Part shown: piece by piece, positions 37,906 through 51,400 of the stretch
Position numbering within the stretch: the first letter of the stretch is position 1
Layout: every line of letters starts with the position of its first letter
Source: Oxyruncus cristatus
Taxonomy: Eukaryota; Chordata; Aves; Passeriformes; Cotingidae
Direction of reading: 5' to 3'
DNA length: 64,000 nucleotides
Assembly (NCBI GenBank): GCA_013399855.1
Contig: VXAY01002113.1
Coordinates: 1,901,826 to 1,965,825 of the forward strand
Program-made: the position numbers and the translations under genes
Notes under the pieces: model-generated
What the model saw: the letters and a program-made list of their open reading frames with translations, nothing else
The model's database searches: none
Told to the model about the DNA's origin: nothing

Positions 37906-40307
37906 CCTACATCTAAGGCTCTTGCATTCTTCCCCAAGGAAGTCAGTGAATAACCATAATTGTCAACATGGATCACTTCATCTCGGGAGCTGGAAATGGT
38001 TCTCCTACCCCCAAACCCTTGCCTGCTGGGGGATCAGCACAAAGCCAACGAGATTTGGTTCTTTCCTTGCCTTGGTTGCTTTCCCCAGAAATCAGGACCT
38101 GGCTTTACCTCCCCAGGTACCACAGCTGGGCTCGGCTGGGGTCAGCTCTCCAGACTAGCAGAAGGTCTGTTAAAGGCACCAGTAGCTTGTGGAAATAAAC
38201 AGGAAGAGGGACCTGTGGAGGCTCTGGAGGGATCTGTGTTATGCCTGAGGCAGGTCAGCTTTTCTCACCACTGACTTGGAAGCGGATTTAAATGTCACAG
38301 ATAAGGCGTCCCTTCATCTGGGGCTTTTCGGGAGGTCACGCAAAGCAAGTCAGGACACTCTTACCCTTTTCACAGCTGATGTCTGTAGAAACCAATTTTA
38401 TTCCTTTCTCATTTGCATTAATCTCATGAGACTCTTACCACATCTCTCTTGGTCATCCATTGCCCACTAACCCTGGCTATCTCCCTCTATCTCCTTATAA
38501 CCCACATTTTCTGATTATTCCCATCCCTCCGTGGATTTTGCCTCCCCGGTTCAGTCTGAGCAGTGCTGAGCAGAGCATGTCTAATGTGTGACAGTCCCCA
38601 TGAGATTTCCTAAACCATGTGGCACAGGGGACCCCTCTGAGCCTGAAATCCTCCCTTGCTCCCTAGTCTTTTCCTGAGGATCTCCTGCCTACCTGACTGT
38701 TATTTTTTGCTGAGGGGTTTTTATTCTGCCTTTGTGATAACTTTCATCTCTAACTCCGCTTTGACTCATTTTAATATTGTTACTATCTCAAACCTACTCC
38801 TTGTCACATATTTGGGGAGTAGGCAGGAGACATCCAAGACTCTGGAGCCAAAAATAAGGAGAATGAGAGAAAATAATATGATGACTTTGAAGCTCTTCTG
38901 ACTCCAACCCAGTCTCGCTTTGCAGCTGGAGGTGCCTTGGGGCTCCAGGCACCCAGTGGGTGCACCCTTGGAGGGGGGAGAGCCACGGCCACACAGCCAG
39001 CATCAATCTCCTCTTCCCGGTCCCAGCACTGTGCTCCTGCTGGTCAGGACTGTCCTGGTTGTGCTGTGAAGTTGTCCTAAATCTCAGCTGGCTGCAGTGC
39101 CCTTCAGCCTGTTGGTCGACCCTGTGCAGGAGCAGCACCAGGGCCTGGGGGCAGGGAGGGGAGCTGTGAGAGCACAGTCTGTACCTACTGACCAGAAAGT
39201 GTTGGGCTGTTCACACTCAGGGTGAATCCGTGGCACATCCGTGCCCTGGTGCCCTGCACAGCTCCAGCTGCTGGAGCCCAGCTGCCCCCATCCCTGCTCA
39301 TCCCTGTGCCCAGCTCACCTTGCTGGACACTGGGTTGTGTCCGGGCTCTGCTGTGTCCCAAGGAACCTTTGGGACACTGTGCTGTGCCAGATGTGAGCCT
39401 CAGACCAGCCACGGAGAGGCAAGAGAGGCTCCATACAGGATATAAAGCAGGTGTATGGGGGTGAAGGTGGGAAACTGGGACCTGACCGGGTTCCCACATG
39501 AGCTGAAAAGCGCTTTTGCAAAGATGCCCGTGCTCACCTCCCCTGCTGACCTCAGTACCTTTGGCACACCTGGATCTCAGGCTGCTTCCATCCAGCTCAG
39601 CTCTGGCCTTGCCACACAGGAGCTGTTCCCAGCACACAGGTTGCACCAGGCTTCTGCACAGGTCACAGGGAGCACCAAACACACCATGTTCTTTATGGTT
39701 TGTAGCTGCTTTAACTTCTTCTAGCATCATGTTTGATTAGTCATGTGTATGTTTTTAAAACCCTCCCCTGTTTCATTTTGGTTTTAGCTACCACTTGTTC
39801 TTAGAGCTGAACTGGTTTTAAATATCCTTATCACAGTCTGAGCTTTCCCAGTCCCAGAAAAGAAAACGGATTAGCCGAGGGCTGTTGGGGTGTTGAATTT
39901 CTCCTCTATCGCGATGTCGTAATGCCTGAGTCAAAGGTTTCCAGGGAATAGCAGCTCAGTTAAATAATCCTGTTTCTGGAGGAGTTACAGAAGTAACTTT
40001 CCGCTCAGACTCATGCACAATATCCTGTATTTACAGAATCTAAGAAACAGAATAAACTGACTTGAGAGATCCATTTTAGCTGGCCGTGATATTTTGATCT
40101 GCTGGACACACTCCTGTGACCATTACAGGGTGTCACCAGGTTCTGCCCGTGCCCTGCACCCCACGGGTTTTGGGGTGAGCACAGCAGAGGGGCTGGGAAC
40201 CAAACCTGGCAGGCCCCTTCTGCACAGCCCTTGGTGAAGCTCACTGGTACAAAAACACCTTTCCCTGGTGAAATGGGGCATCCCAGGAAGGGGCAGTCCC
40301 TCACAGC

Positions 40308-40403
40308 CTGGAGCACCCAGTGGTGGTCCCAGCAAGGGGCTGGGAATTCCCTCCCAACCAGGAGCACCCAGTGCTGGCCCCAGCAAGGGGCTGGGAATTC
40401 CCT
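40308..40403. repeat. Tandem duplication, 51-bp period, about two copies
   Basis: gagcacccagtg followed by agcaaggggctgggaattcc begins at 40311 and recurs at 40362 with few mismatches. The period is 51 bases. Because 51 is a multiple of three, the duplication leaves open frames on both strands and explains the longer ORFs here. Confidence 0.9.
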
Positions 40404-41189
40404 GTGGAAGGTGGAGCTGCCTGACACGGGCAGTCAAACGAGCAGGGATCATGGTGTGTCCAAACTGAGGATGGCTCAGAGCTGCGTCTTCTCCTTTCCA
40501 AGGAAGGAAATGCTGATGTGCCTGAGCCTTATGCAGGCTCCCTTCAAGCTGCTCCTGAAGCTTATTCGTGCATCCATCTCCCAGCAGCTCCTGAGAGCTC
40601 CTGGGAATATGGCAGTGGGCTTTTACCCAAAGAGGCGATGGTGGCCCTGGGCCAGTGCCTGCCTGCTCCTCCCTGGCCTTTACTCTCCCTGAAGGAGGGG
40701 TGGCTCATCCTCTCCTGTGGGGAAAACCCCACAGCTCCATGGTGGGGGATGAAGGGAGTGTGGTTGACCCCAATGCAGAGGAAGAGGAATGCCGCACCAG
40801 TGCCTGGCATCAGCCCATCCCAGGACTGTCCATACATCTTCCATTTTCAGCAGTGTCCAGCCGGGAGCCCAGGACATGCTGGAAGCCCAGGACACCCTGT
40901 CTGGGCTGTTAAACCCCTGTGAGTTTCCTACTGCTGGAGAGGCACCTGCTTGATGCCCAAAGACACTCAAGCAGTTAATAATGACCTATAGCTCTGACAG
41001 ATCGTATCACCACTATTTTTAGTGCTCTCACTTCTGGTGTGAGCCCTGTATCTGTCTCTTTTCAGCCTTTTATTTTCAGTTTCTTATTGCTGTTTCCTAA
41101 AGCCATCTCAAGCACCAGGTGGGCAGCAGCTGGGGAAGTATTTTTATCTCTGGGTGGCACAATGAGACGGATCTGAGGGCACAGGGGGA

Positions 41190-41246
41190 TGGGCACCACT
41201 GGCGTGGGGGGACAGGCACTGCTGGTGTGGAGGGGTGGGCACTGCT
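41190..41246. repeat. Degenerate short tandem (gggcactgctggtgtgg-like)
   Basis: Two to three imperfect copies of a roughly 24-base G-rich unit (gggcaccactggcgtgg, then caggcactgctggtgtgg, then gggcactgct). Confidence 0.6.
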
Positions 41247-43333
41247 CTGCTCAGCCAGCAGCTGACACCCGGACGGGGCTGCAGCCGGCGTGTGGCAGCT
41301 GATCCCAAAATCAGGGCCCCATCCCAGGGCAGCACCTGCACTCTGGGCACGGCCACTCCTGTTGGAAACGGAGTCCGCAGTGGGTCTGCCTCAGCTGTTT
41401 CCAAACACAGCTGAGGATACACAAATGGGGCGTTGTGTGGCTGTGGGGGTCTGGTTTGGGGGTTTGCACCGCTGAGGTGGGAGCTTGGTGAGCTCTCGGC
41501 GCAGGAAGATGCATCCCTGCTGGATGTGCCACACCCAGCGTGGTCCTCCCAGCACGAGGGTAGCAGGATCATCCACAGATGAGGGAGCAACAGGGTGACA
41601 AGGGCACGGGTTGGAGAAGAACTCCCCTAATCCTCCCAGCTCCGGGGAGGCGGGTGTTGTGTCATCCCTCCCTTGGCACCAGAGCCCCTGGCAGGGACCC
41701 AGTGAGCTGGACGGGACAGGAGAAGGAAATCTGGCCCTGGGGAAGACAGCAGGGCTGGGAGAGGAATATCCCGAAGTTCCTGGCTGCTGACAGGGGTACA
41801 GAAATAGCCAGTGCCCAGTTCCCTAGAGAGTGGTACACAGCAGGGACATCCACAGGAAAACCCTCTCCTGAAGCAGTGACCTGGGCAGCTTCAGTGCTCC
41901 TTCTCCCAGCTGCTCCTCATTGTCTCTGGGTTTCCCAGCATCACTCCATCTCCTCTGTGCATTCCCCTTCCCTCTCCATGAGCCAGGAGTTCACCTGAAG
42001 CCTGTCAGAGGGATTTAAGCCTTTGGTTTTGGAGAGAACTAAACCAGCCCTGCTGTTCCATGCGAACTTCTGGGTTGAGTCTGTGCCCTGGGGTGTCCTG
42101 CAACATTTTATGGGATAACAAGGCGCTTCCTGTAAAACAGCAATCTGGAAATGCCATTGTCAGGGGGTGCTGGTGGGTGTCTGTGCTGTAGGCACACAGC
42201 TGAGCCTGGCTTAGTGTGTGTGGCTGCTGTGCCCGCACTGCCCCGGCACAGGTGTGTTCCTGCCACCACCGAGGCCCCCAGCCAGCACCCGGGATGACGG
42301 CACTGACTCACGCCGCGGGTTTGGTGCAGGAACACACAGCCACGCTCATCTGTAACAAATCAAGCCTGCGGCCCTGAGGCGACACACAGGAAGTCACAGC
42401 TCCAGCGTGTCTACGGGCAGTCAGGATGTGTTCAGGTGAAGAGCACCACAAATTGGGTCCTCTCCAAATCCACGTCAGTGCTCCAAGAGCCCTTGCAGGA
42501 TGTGTTCCTGTAGAAGATGCTTCGCTGTGTTGGAGCGAGAAGCCTGTCTGCTCTCTGGCAGCCCCTGCTGTCAGCACTGCTCGGCCACAGGCAGCCACCT
42601 TCCCTCTGCTGATTAAGGTGTGGGAAACGCGTTCGAGGTGGCACAAGGCATCTGGTTACCTCAAAATGAATTTTCCCAGCTTAATTATATTTCTCCTCCT
42701 GCAACATACGCTGAGGCGGAGCTGGGCACGGGACTGGTGATGGATGAAACAGGCAGGAGCAACAACAACAGGGTGGGCAGGGGCAGGGGGAAGCAGCATC
42801 TCGGGTCTTGCTGGCATTTGTGGAGTGTACAACTGACAGGAACATTTTGGGGCTATGAATACGAGCTGACGTATGCATGTGTGTGCACGCAATAATCCTG
42901 CTGGGACAGGACATGTGACACTGCCTTCAGGAGAGGGAATTTTAGGCAGCCCTCTTCCAAACAAAACCCCTTCATGTCAGGATCTGGCATTTGTTGTTGT
43001 CATGCACTTTTCTTTTTCATTGTTGCAGCTTTTTATGGCTTCTTTGTACCAACCCTGGTGCTGAGATTGGCTTTATTTAGTGCTCTTTCTTGTGCTGTAG
43101 CTCCCCTGCTGCTGAGCCCAAGCCCAGGGCTTTGGTGCAAGGCGTTACCAGCTGGATGCTTCCACCAGTCTTTAAGGACCCAGTTTTGGAAGCAGACAGC
43201 GGAGAGTCACAGTCCTGGGATGAACATCAGGAAGGACCATGGGATTCCCCCTGACTGACAGGCTAGTCAAATGGAATGCCAGGGTACTTCTGCTAATTAG
43301 TTGCAACTCGTGGGCCGGTGAGGTGTATCACTT

Positions 43334-43356
43334 ACACACACACACACACACACACA
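43334..43356 (+). repeat. (AC)n microsatellite
   Basis: An uninterrupted dinucleotide run of about 11.5 units. Confidence 0.97.
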
Positions 43357-45059
43357 TCTGCCTGCCCAGAGCGAGTGGCAGTGGGGGCTCTGAGCACAGG
43401 GAGTCCCTGGGTGAGGGATTCACATCAAACCAGACAGTGTAGGAGGCCCAGATGCTCAGTGAAGTGATGGGCCCAAAACTTCAGCTTTTTGAAAGCTCTT
43501 TTCCTCCACTAGCCCTTACAATTAACCCTTTGGACTGCTAAGTATTATTTGATGCACACATTGTGTCTTCCCACCCATTAATTTGGGTGGCAGTATCTTT
43601 GTGTATTCCATCAGTACGAGGAGGTTCACCAGTCCCCCCCAGGCAAGGCATTCTGAGGATTGCCAGTGAGAATGTCCCTGTGCCTCAGAAAATGCAACCT
43701 GGGTAAGAATACCAGGTTCAAACAGGCAGGTAAGGCAACCTGGAGCTGTGAGGCAGAGAGCACTGGCTCAGTGTGGCTCCTCTAGACTGGAAACACAGTT
43801 TCAACTTGTGCTCATGAGACGAAAAAAATTTAGGAGAAAAGTGTTGGGTAAGGGTTATGTTCATAATGGGCCTCACCCGAGCTGTGGCTGGAAGCAGCAG
43901 CAAGTTTCTCCTGGCTTGGTTGCTCCTCCTCTCACCTTGTAAGACTTTTTTTGTTGGATAAAACATCCCTAAAGCCTTTCAGACTTGGGCTGGTCTCCAG
44001 CTCTTTGAGGCAGACCCGAAGCCCACCTGACCCGGCGCTGCTGAAGTGGATGAGAAAACAAAGTTGGTTGTTTTTGAGCCGTGAATAAGATCAAAATGCA
44101 CATGTCCTGAAAGGCAGCAGGTACTGCTGGGCGAGCCTGTCATCCAGGATGGGGAGGGTGACCGAGGGCCAAGCACTGCAACACCATCTCCAGAGAAACA
44201 GCAACCACACTCCCAAGAGCCGGCAGAGCGGGGTGCACACGGGGTGCCTTGTGCCTCACTAGGCATGGGGCATTTGGACAAGGATATTGCTTTTATTGCC
44301 TTTTTCATGTGTTACCTCTTTCATTTAGTGTATGGCTAAACCAGGCCACGGAGTAAAATTCCCAAATACTGGGGAAGAGGGATGAGAACCTGGACTCCCC
44401 AATCCTCCAACCCAATAAGCCTAATGATCATCCTGGTCCTAAGAAAGACAGCAGCAAGTTTGGGAAGTGAAGGTGATGCTTTTGCAAGGGCTGGTAAAGC
44501 CAAAACCAGCAGGAACTGGCTTGCTAATATTTTGATTTTTAAGTGTTTTTGAAGGATCTGTCCCATGAGGATCCTCAATGCTGTCAGCTCCAGCAGCTAC
44601 CAGGTATTTAGCTGAGAGGTACTTAGGGAGGCAGAGGTTCAGAAGAGCATTCAGGCGTGTGCCCATTGGAATGGCATCCCAAAATGTGGCTCAGAAACTT
44701 GCTTTCATTTGGGAAACACCCCGGCTCAGCAGGCACGCTTTATTGGCAAAGAGACTTTCAGTGCTGAAGGGTAGGATGGAGTTTTCTGTGCTGTAATTTT
44801 ATCTGTGTGAGGGCTTGCAGTCATTTTTCGGTATCCTCCTCCTGCCATTCGTGACTAAAAATCTGGAGTTTGCATTTTATTTTTTTCCTTTATAGTTTCT
44901 TACCATTTAATGAAAACAGTCTTCAAACAATAACATTAAAAGGTCAAGGCAGGGAACTAGTTGCACTTCAATAGCCTTCGGGCTTCAAAAAATACTGGGG
45001 ATCTTGAACTCACAACACCGGAACGATCAGGATAGGGTTGATGGAGACAAGAAATCCGG

Positions 45060-45480
45060 TTGCCCTTTTCCTTCAGCTGCAAAGGCCAGTTCGTGTTTGT
45101 ACAGCTCGGTGAAATGAGGGATCAGGGGGAGAATTTGCTTCGTGGCGGGGGTCGGCTGCGATGTCACGGCAGGAGCATCCCGCCGATGCACGGGGTGATC
45201 TCCGGGCCGAGCGCCTTGCCCTGCCCTTCACAGCCGGCAGCAGGAATCCTGCCGGGGCTTGCCGGTGCCTCAGCTGTGATTCCTGGGATCGAATGTCACG
45301 ATACGCGCCGTCCGCAGCTCTCCCGCCTCTCTGCAGCGCCCCGGGCAGCTGTGCTGGATGTCACCTCAGCCAGGGACCGAAGCCCTTTGGGCTGGCTACA
45401 ACCTGGGAAACACTTGCAGCTTCCCAAGGAGCCTGGGATGGCGCTGGCTGCCTCCTCGTGAGAGCAGCATCCTCAGGCAA
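45060..45480. other. CpG-dense patch, possible CpG island
   Basis: I count about 23 CpG in 45141-45370, close to what base composition alone predicts and far above the CpG-depleted surroundings. Overlapping plus-strand ORFs (45060-45461 and 45161-45592) match no family. It may be a promoter of an unannotated noncoding transcript or a methylation-free enhancer. The sequence cannot decide. Confidence 0.45.
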
Positions 45481-48400
45481 CCCCAGGGTGCAAGTCCCGG
45501 GGGTGCAGCTCAGTGCTCTGAATATCGCCCCTCAGGGGCAGTTTTCTTTACCACAGCTGGTCTTACCTCATGTATTTATTTACTGCGAGTAACAGCAATG
45601 CACTTTTACCCAAACTCTTCTGTTCTGCTGCTTCGGAATTGATTTTGCAGCTCAGGCCACGGGTTTCTGTGAAGATAAGCTGGAAGCAGCCCAGTCCCTG
45701 GTCACCGACACTGGGAGGAGTTCGGATCTGGGTTTACGCAGCTTTGGTTGTCTCTCTTTACCATCAGCCAAACCAAAACCTTGGATCCAGCTCCCCATGA
45801 ATGGTGGTAAACTTTGGATCCAAACTCCTTCAATAAGCAGTTGTTTGCCCTGGCTGGAGGCTTAAGACTCTGGAGGAAAAGATATTTCTAGGTATCATTC
45901 CTAAACAGAGAATGACAGCCGAAAGAAGAACCTCGTCCAGCCAACTCAAGTGTCCAACTCCTTGGCTTTCCAAAGGGGAAACGAGTACCTGGAATGAGAC
46001 AACAAATGAGATAAATGATACCTAACTGATACTGTGATGAACCTCAGCAATCTGCCTCTGTGGACAACCTGGAAATTCATCTCCATTGCCATTCTGTGAG
46101 TTCTTAAAAGAGGCTGCGAGTTATTCCCCAAATCCCCTGAAACACAATTGGAACTGAGCAACCAATTCCCAGCGGTCTCATTTGAAAAATCCCAGCCCTA
46201 TCCCTACAGGGAGGTAGAGCTCCAGGTTAAATATACCCTGAAAAGGCTTGGATTTCTCTGTGTGGGACAGCAGCAGGGAGAGGATGGTTGTGTCGTGCGT
46301 CATTAACAGCCCATTGAGGCCGTGGAGCCACGAGGTTTGGTTACCGGTTCCTGGATAGCTGGGAGGTCAATTTGACCACGAGAGCAGAGGTGGATTTTGA
46401 AACGAGCTCCGTGTTGCCTGGCTGCTGCTAGGAGTACTGACAAACAACAGGCTGGGAGGGGTGGAAAAGAGAAGGGCAATGTAAGACCTGGTAAAGGATC
46501 CGTGTGCCCCTTGGGAGGCAAATGGGAGATGTACACACTGCAGGATCCCAAATGTGTGCCCAAGCCCCCAGATGGCTTTGAACCAGTGGATTCAGGCTTA
46601 CACTCTGGTGAGGATGGGGGCACCAGCCCCTCCCAGCCCATGGAGAGGGTTTGCAACCAGGTCTGAGCTTGGCCTTGCTGCCACAGCACTGGCCTCTCAT
46701 CAGAGCCCTCTTGGCAATAGGGAGCTGCCTGCCTTGTAAAAGGCTCAGCCTGGTTCCTGGGGTTCAAACAAAAAGCACAACAAAGAGCCAACAGCTCTTC
46801 CAAAATGGCTTTTGAATTCACTGTTGGGGAATTTGCCTGAGGGTAAAGCTCATGAAGAAATTCCCTCATCTTGGTCTCTGTGCAACCTTCTGGCCGCTTG
46901 AAACTTTAGAAGGAAAAGAAACGAGAGAAACATCTGGAGACACCCTGCAATCTTTACTGCCTTAATTTGGATATAAAATACCAGGGAAGTCAATCTTCTG
47001 GCTGCATGTGTTCTCCAAGTGCAGCCAAGGGTGCAGTGAAGGAGTAAAGTGGGAATCACCCCTCTCTGGGCAGCCTCACCTCTGCACACTCACTCTTACA
47101 TCTGCCCAGCCTCCAGGGAGCAAAAGAAGTAGAAGATGCTCATTCTCCCCCTCCAGCTGTGCACACCCAGATGTGAACAGGAAACTGAAACAGAAACTGG
47201 GCCACGGCAAAGAATGCACAGAAGGCACATGACACTGCGTATGTGTTTGTTTTTAAGATCATCCCTCCATTCTTCCTTCATTAAAAAGCAAACGGCATTT
47301 TACATCTCACAGGCTCTCCCTTTGCAGTTCTCTAGCAACCCTTTGCGTGTTAATTAGATCAACTTCACGGTTTCTTTATGAAGTGGGGAGGCTCCACAAT
47401 CCCCATTCTTTAGGCAGATAAACCCTGTCAAAGCAAAGCAGAGCTCACTTGCTCACTCACACGTGCGTCCCACACGCGAGGGTGGGCCCGGCTGTTCCGC
47501 CCGCGCGGCACACGGACACGGCTCCGCTGGGATGGCTCACCTGGAAAGGCAGCACACACCTGAACCTCACATCTGCTCCTCTAATTTACACCTCAGTAGA
47601 CGAGGCCGGGTGGGATCAGCGGGGATGCATTTTATTAATTTCCTTACAGGTGTTTTCAGAGGAAAGTAGGAAGGGAGGGGATGATTGATGGCAGCCCACT
47701 CTGACTGACATCCCAGTCCTGTCCCAGCCCTGGTTCCCTGGGCGGGTGTGATGCTGAGAAGGACCAGTGGCCTTGCAGGACAATTTGGCCCTGCCACCAA
47801 GCACAGCCACCACTGATGCCTTCGGCTGCCCTGGGGTGGGCTGGAAGGAGGAGGGGTGAGATGGTGAAGGTATCGATGCAGAATGGAGGGGACATTTCTG
47901 TGACTCATAAATCCACCTGCAAGCTTGGGAAGGGCAGACTGAAACGTGTTTGCAAATATTTGGCGTTTGTCAGCAAACTGTGATTGCTCACCCATTCAGA
48001 AGGACAAAAAAAAAAGGACCATAAAACTAAATAGACAGCCAAAACCTTAGTAGGTCTACAAACAACATTCCCTAGATTTAAGCTCTGTCAGTGTGGCCAC
48101 TTTCCCTGTATGAGGAATAACACAATTTCCACCTGCTACGTCACATTCAGACATTGTGCGTCCAGGGTTTTGTGAAGATTAATTATGTTTATGCCATACA
48201 GTAGAGTTTTACCACTTAGCCATGGATTTCCAGGAAGAGAGGTTATTTCCTAAGGCAGTGTGTAGGTCTCAGCACAGTCCAGTAAATAAGCTGATGACTC
48301 CCTTGGCTCTGCTCCTTGGGCATTTCTTAAAGTGCAGCCTCGGAGCACACTGTTCTTAAATCAAAGCATAAAAATAACCAAACGAGTATCGAGTGAATTG

Positions 48401-51400
48401 TAGCAGCTGGAGGAATGGAGGCAATAAAGAAAGTTAAAACAGCCTGATAACAATATCCTGTTACCAGAGAAGAATAAGCAATACCCTGTAATGGTGAAAC
48501 ACAAAACCCTTCTTGTGAGAAGGCATTGATTTTCCCAAAAAGGAAAGGGAGAGCAAACCGGAGCCGTAATGCAGCATGTGTGGGCACTGGGAGGGTATAA
48601 CGATGACAACACTGGACAAGTATCTCCTCTCCAAAAGCTCAGGCTGCGTGACCTTTAGCAGCATTCAGGATTGTGTGTCTGTTTAGGATGTCATTAAACA
48701 AGACAGGCTTCCTCCAGCCGAACAGTGCGTAGAAGTAATTGCAGCGGGTTTGAAGAGCGAGATTCCAGACTAGGTAGTCAACAAACTGGGAAGAGCAACA
48801 TGTCAGAAATGAACCCAACACAAAGAACTAGTTTTGGATAATAGCTTTTTACCCTGTGCTCAAGTTAGCAGCCTGATTTCCTTGACATGCTTAGTACAGA
48901 TCGCAGTGCTTGGTGTGCTGTAGAACCGAGGGTGGGATATGAACACCTTAAAGGCAAATTTAGATTAGCTGGAATAGTCCTTAGGATCTTGGTAGTTGGG
49001 CTCATGGAGAGTGGATGGCTGTGAGATTGCTGACAGCTTTGCAGCTCTGTGTGAGAGGGAGGGAGGGAGGGAGGGATGGCAGGGAAGTAAACCCAAGGTT
49101 TAGTACTCCAAAGGTAAGGGTGGTGCCACCAGCGTGTCCCTCGTGGCTGGGTAAGTTATGGGTGGTGTTTGAAAGCCACACTATAGAGTAGAATAATGAG
49201 GGTGAAGAATTGTAAGGTAGCTTGAAGACTGACATTAATTACCCACTAATTTTCTAGCTGTGATCCATGAAACACTTGTTGCTGATCCCCAGACAGATGG
49301 CTAGTCACATAGGACGGGCTTCTCCTCTTTATTTCCATCTGCTATATTTCATTAAGACAGCTAAAAATAAAAATATCCCTAACGTTATTTTTCCATGCAA
49401 GCTACTGCTACAGTGATTTGATGTGACTGTGAATAGAAGAGTTTCCAAGAGACAAGATTTTCTTAATTAATTTGTGATCTGTGGCATGAAAAGCGACTGC
49501 AAATCCCTACACGAGACTCATCCCGAGCGCTACACTTACTTCTAAGTGCTATTTATCTAAGGGAATCAGTTCAAAACATGTTGGGGTTTTTTTTGTGTGT
49601 TTTTTTTTTTTTCTGGTGTAAGGGAAGAAAAGATGCTGCTGTCTCTTCTGAGCAGAAGAAGTTGCCATTTTTAGTTTCTAACCAGTTGTAGATGGCGCCT
49701 ACGAAATGGAGATGTAATCAAGGAGATCCTTCAGGCATGAAGCCTTCTTTCCTTCTATGTAGTGGAAATATCTCCAGAAACAGCTTTTCTGCACAGCTCC
49801 AAGCCTCTTGTCAGCCAGCACGGTGCCCAAAAGCCCCCTTAGGGGGAAATGCATTTTTGGGAGGTTGTTTGGTTCTGTCTTTCACAGATCTTTTTGGCTG
49901 TAGCAAATGTGTCTGAGTGTGGGGAAGCTGGGTTCTTGCACACACAGCTCTACCCATTTCAGAGTGTATTTCCTGATATGCTGAAGTGTTTTCCTGGGAA
50001 GTTAGGGTCCCCTCTATCCAGATTGCAGTTTACTTATTTTCCAAAAGGGGCAAAAGCCTGAACCATTTATGCGTTGACAATCCTTTCTTGTCCTTCCCTG
50101 CCCTTCCCACAAATTCTCTCAGAAGGACAGAACCTCTCCCTTATTTCATGATGAAGAGACTCATCATGTTTTAGAACGAGGAACTTGGTGGCCCAAAAGC
50201 CCCAAAGGAAGCACAAGCACAGGGAGCAGACAGCCCAGCAGTAGCAGCTTGGTGTGATGAGGAGCTCCAGGGGTGCAGCTAACACTTGGTCTCCAGAACT
50301 GAAGGTGAAATCTGGGACTGCTATCTTAGACCTGGGCTATTTTTATCCTCAGCTACACAAGGCATTGCCATAGACCTCCTGAATGGTGGCCACAGATGCT
50401 TGTGAGAGATGAGCTCTATTACTTTACCCTTTCAGAGTTTCCAGGGGCTAGAGCAAGTGTGTTCTTTTGGACACCACAACCCAAAGCACCACTCATACTG
50501 TGTCTCAGTGACACTGCCACAGCACAGGCGAGAAACTTAGTTCTCACCCCTGCTTTATCAGTTGCTTCAGCTTAGAAAAGCAGGCGATTTCCTCACCCTC
50601 CTGGCAATGTTCCCACGAGGAAATTCCTCCTCCCAAGCCATAGCCACAGAGCCAGTCACACAATCCTTCCCTCTCTTGGATCATGCCATTTCCACTTCTG
50701 CTCGGGCTCACCCCAGCCCGTCACCCCAGGAGAACCTTTGGCTCCCTTCTCCTGCCTGTTCTTCCTCCTCCAAGAGCAGTTATTTGAGTTCCACCCTAAG
50801 AGCACACTGACTTAGGCCCCAGTTTAGCAAAGAATTTTATCACATGCTTGAGTGCAGTTGACTTAGACCTTCAATCTGTTTTTAGCTTATCAGAGCAGGG
50901 GTGGGCAGAGCCCCTGTCCTCTTACGCACACCCGGCTCTCGTGGAGCTCGGCCGTGGACGAGCAAAGAGCGATGTGCATAAAGTTGAGCAGGAACTCAGA
51001 TAAGCAGGACTGCTGAACTGGCCCCCATCCAGCTTGGTGGCATGCCTTTTAAGACCTAGTTATCTCCACACAACACTGCAGAGGTGTCAGCCCTGTGGCT
51101 GTGACACACCACAGGTTATTGGGTGATTCTACCCCAACTCGCTGCTGCTCCACGGTAGCTAAACTCTGTGTTAAACTCTATAGGTAAAGTCTGTGCTTTG
51201 CTCAAGCTTTGCCTTGGATAACAGGAACCCTGGATAAGGACTTCATGGTTAATACTGAATAACTTAGGAGCTAAAGCAGGCAAAAAAACAATGATTGCCT
51301 CCAGTCCAGACAAAAAATAATGCAGTTATACCAGAGCCAGTATTTCATTCTGCTTAAACCACAGTGAAGCTGGACACAGCAGCACCTCGTTTTCCTGTAG

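Larger units (their letters stand above)
37906..45050. other. Intergenic, no gene recognised
   Basis: G+C-rich sequence with many short ORFs on both strands and no family match. It holds a 51-bp tandem duplication at 40308-40403, a short degenerate G-rich tandem at 41190-41246 and an (AC)n run at 43334-43356. Confidence 0.7.

Noticed and set aside
39185..39730. 181-codon minus-strand ORF
   Set aside because: It is a G+C-rich chance frame mirrored by several plus-strand frames, and no family resemblance was seen.
43334..43356. (AC)n run as a regulatory Z-DNA element
   Set aside because: It is short and ordinary, so it is listed only as a microsatellite.
45060..45592. Overlapping 133- and 143-codon ORFs in the CpG-dense patch
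   Set aside because: High CpG lowers stop frequency in all frames. Neither protein resembles a known family, so only the CpG patch is reported.
46303..46869. 188-codon minus-strand ORF
   Set aside because: It has no recognisable domain, is Pro/Ser-rich from base composition, is overlapped by ORFs on both strands, and shows no splice or promoter context.
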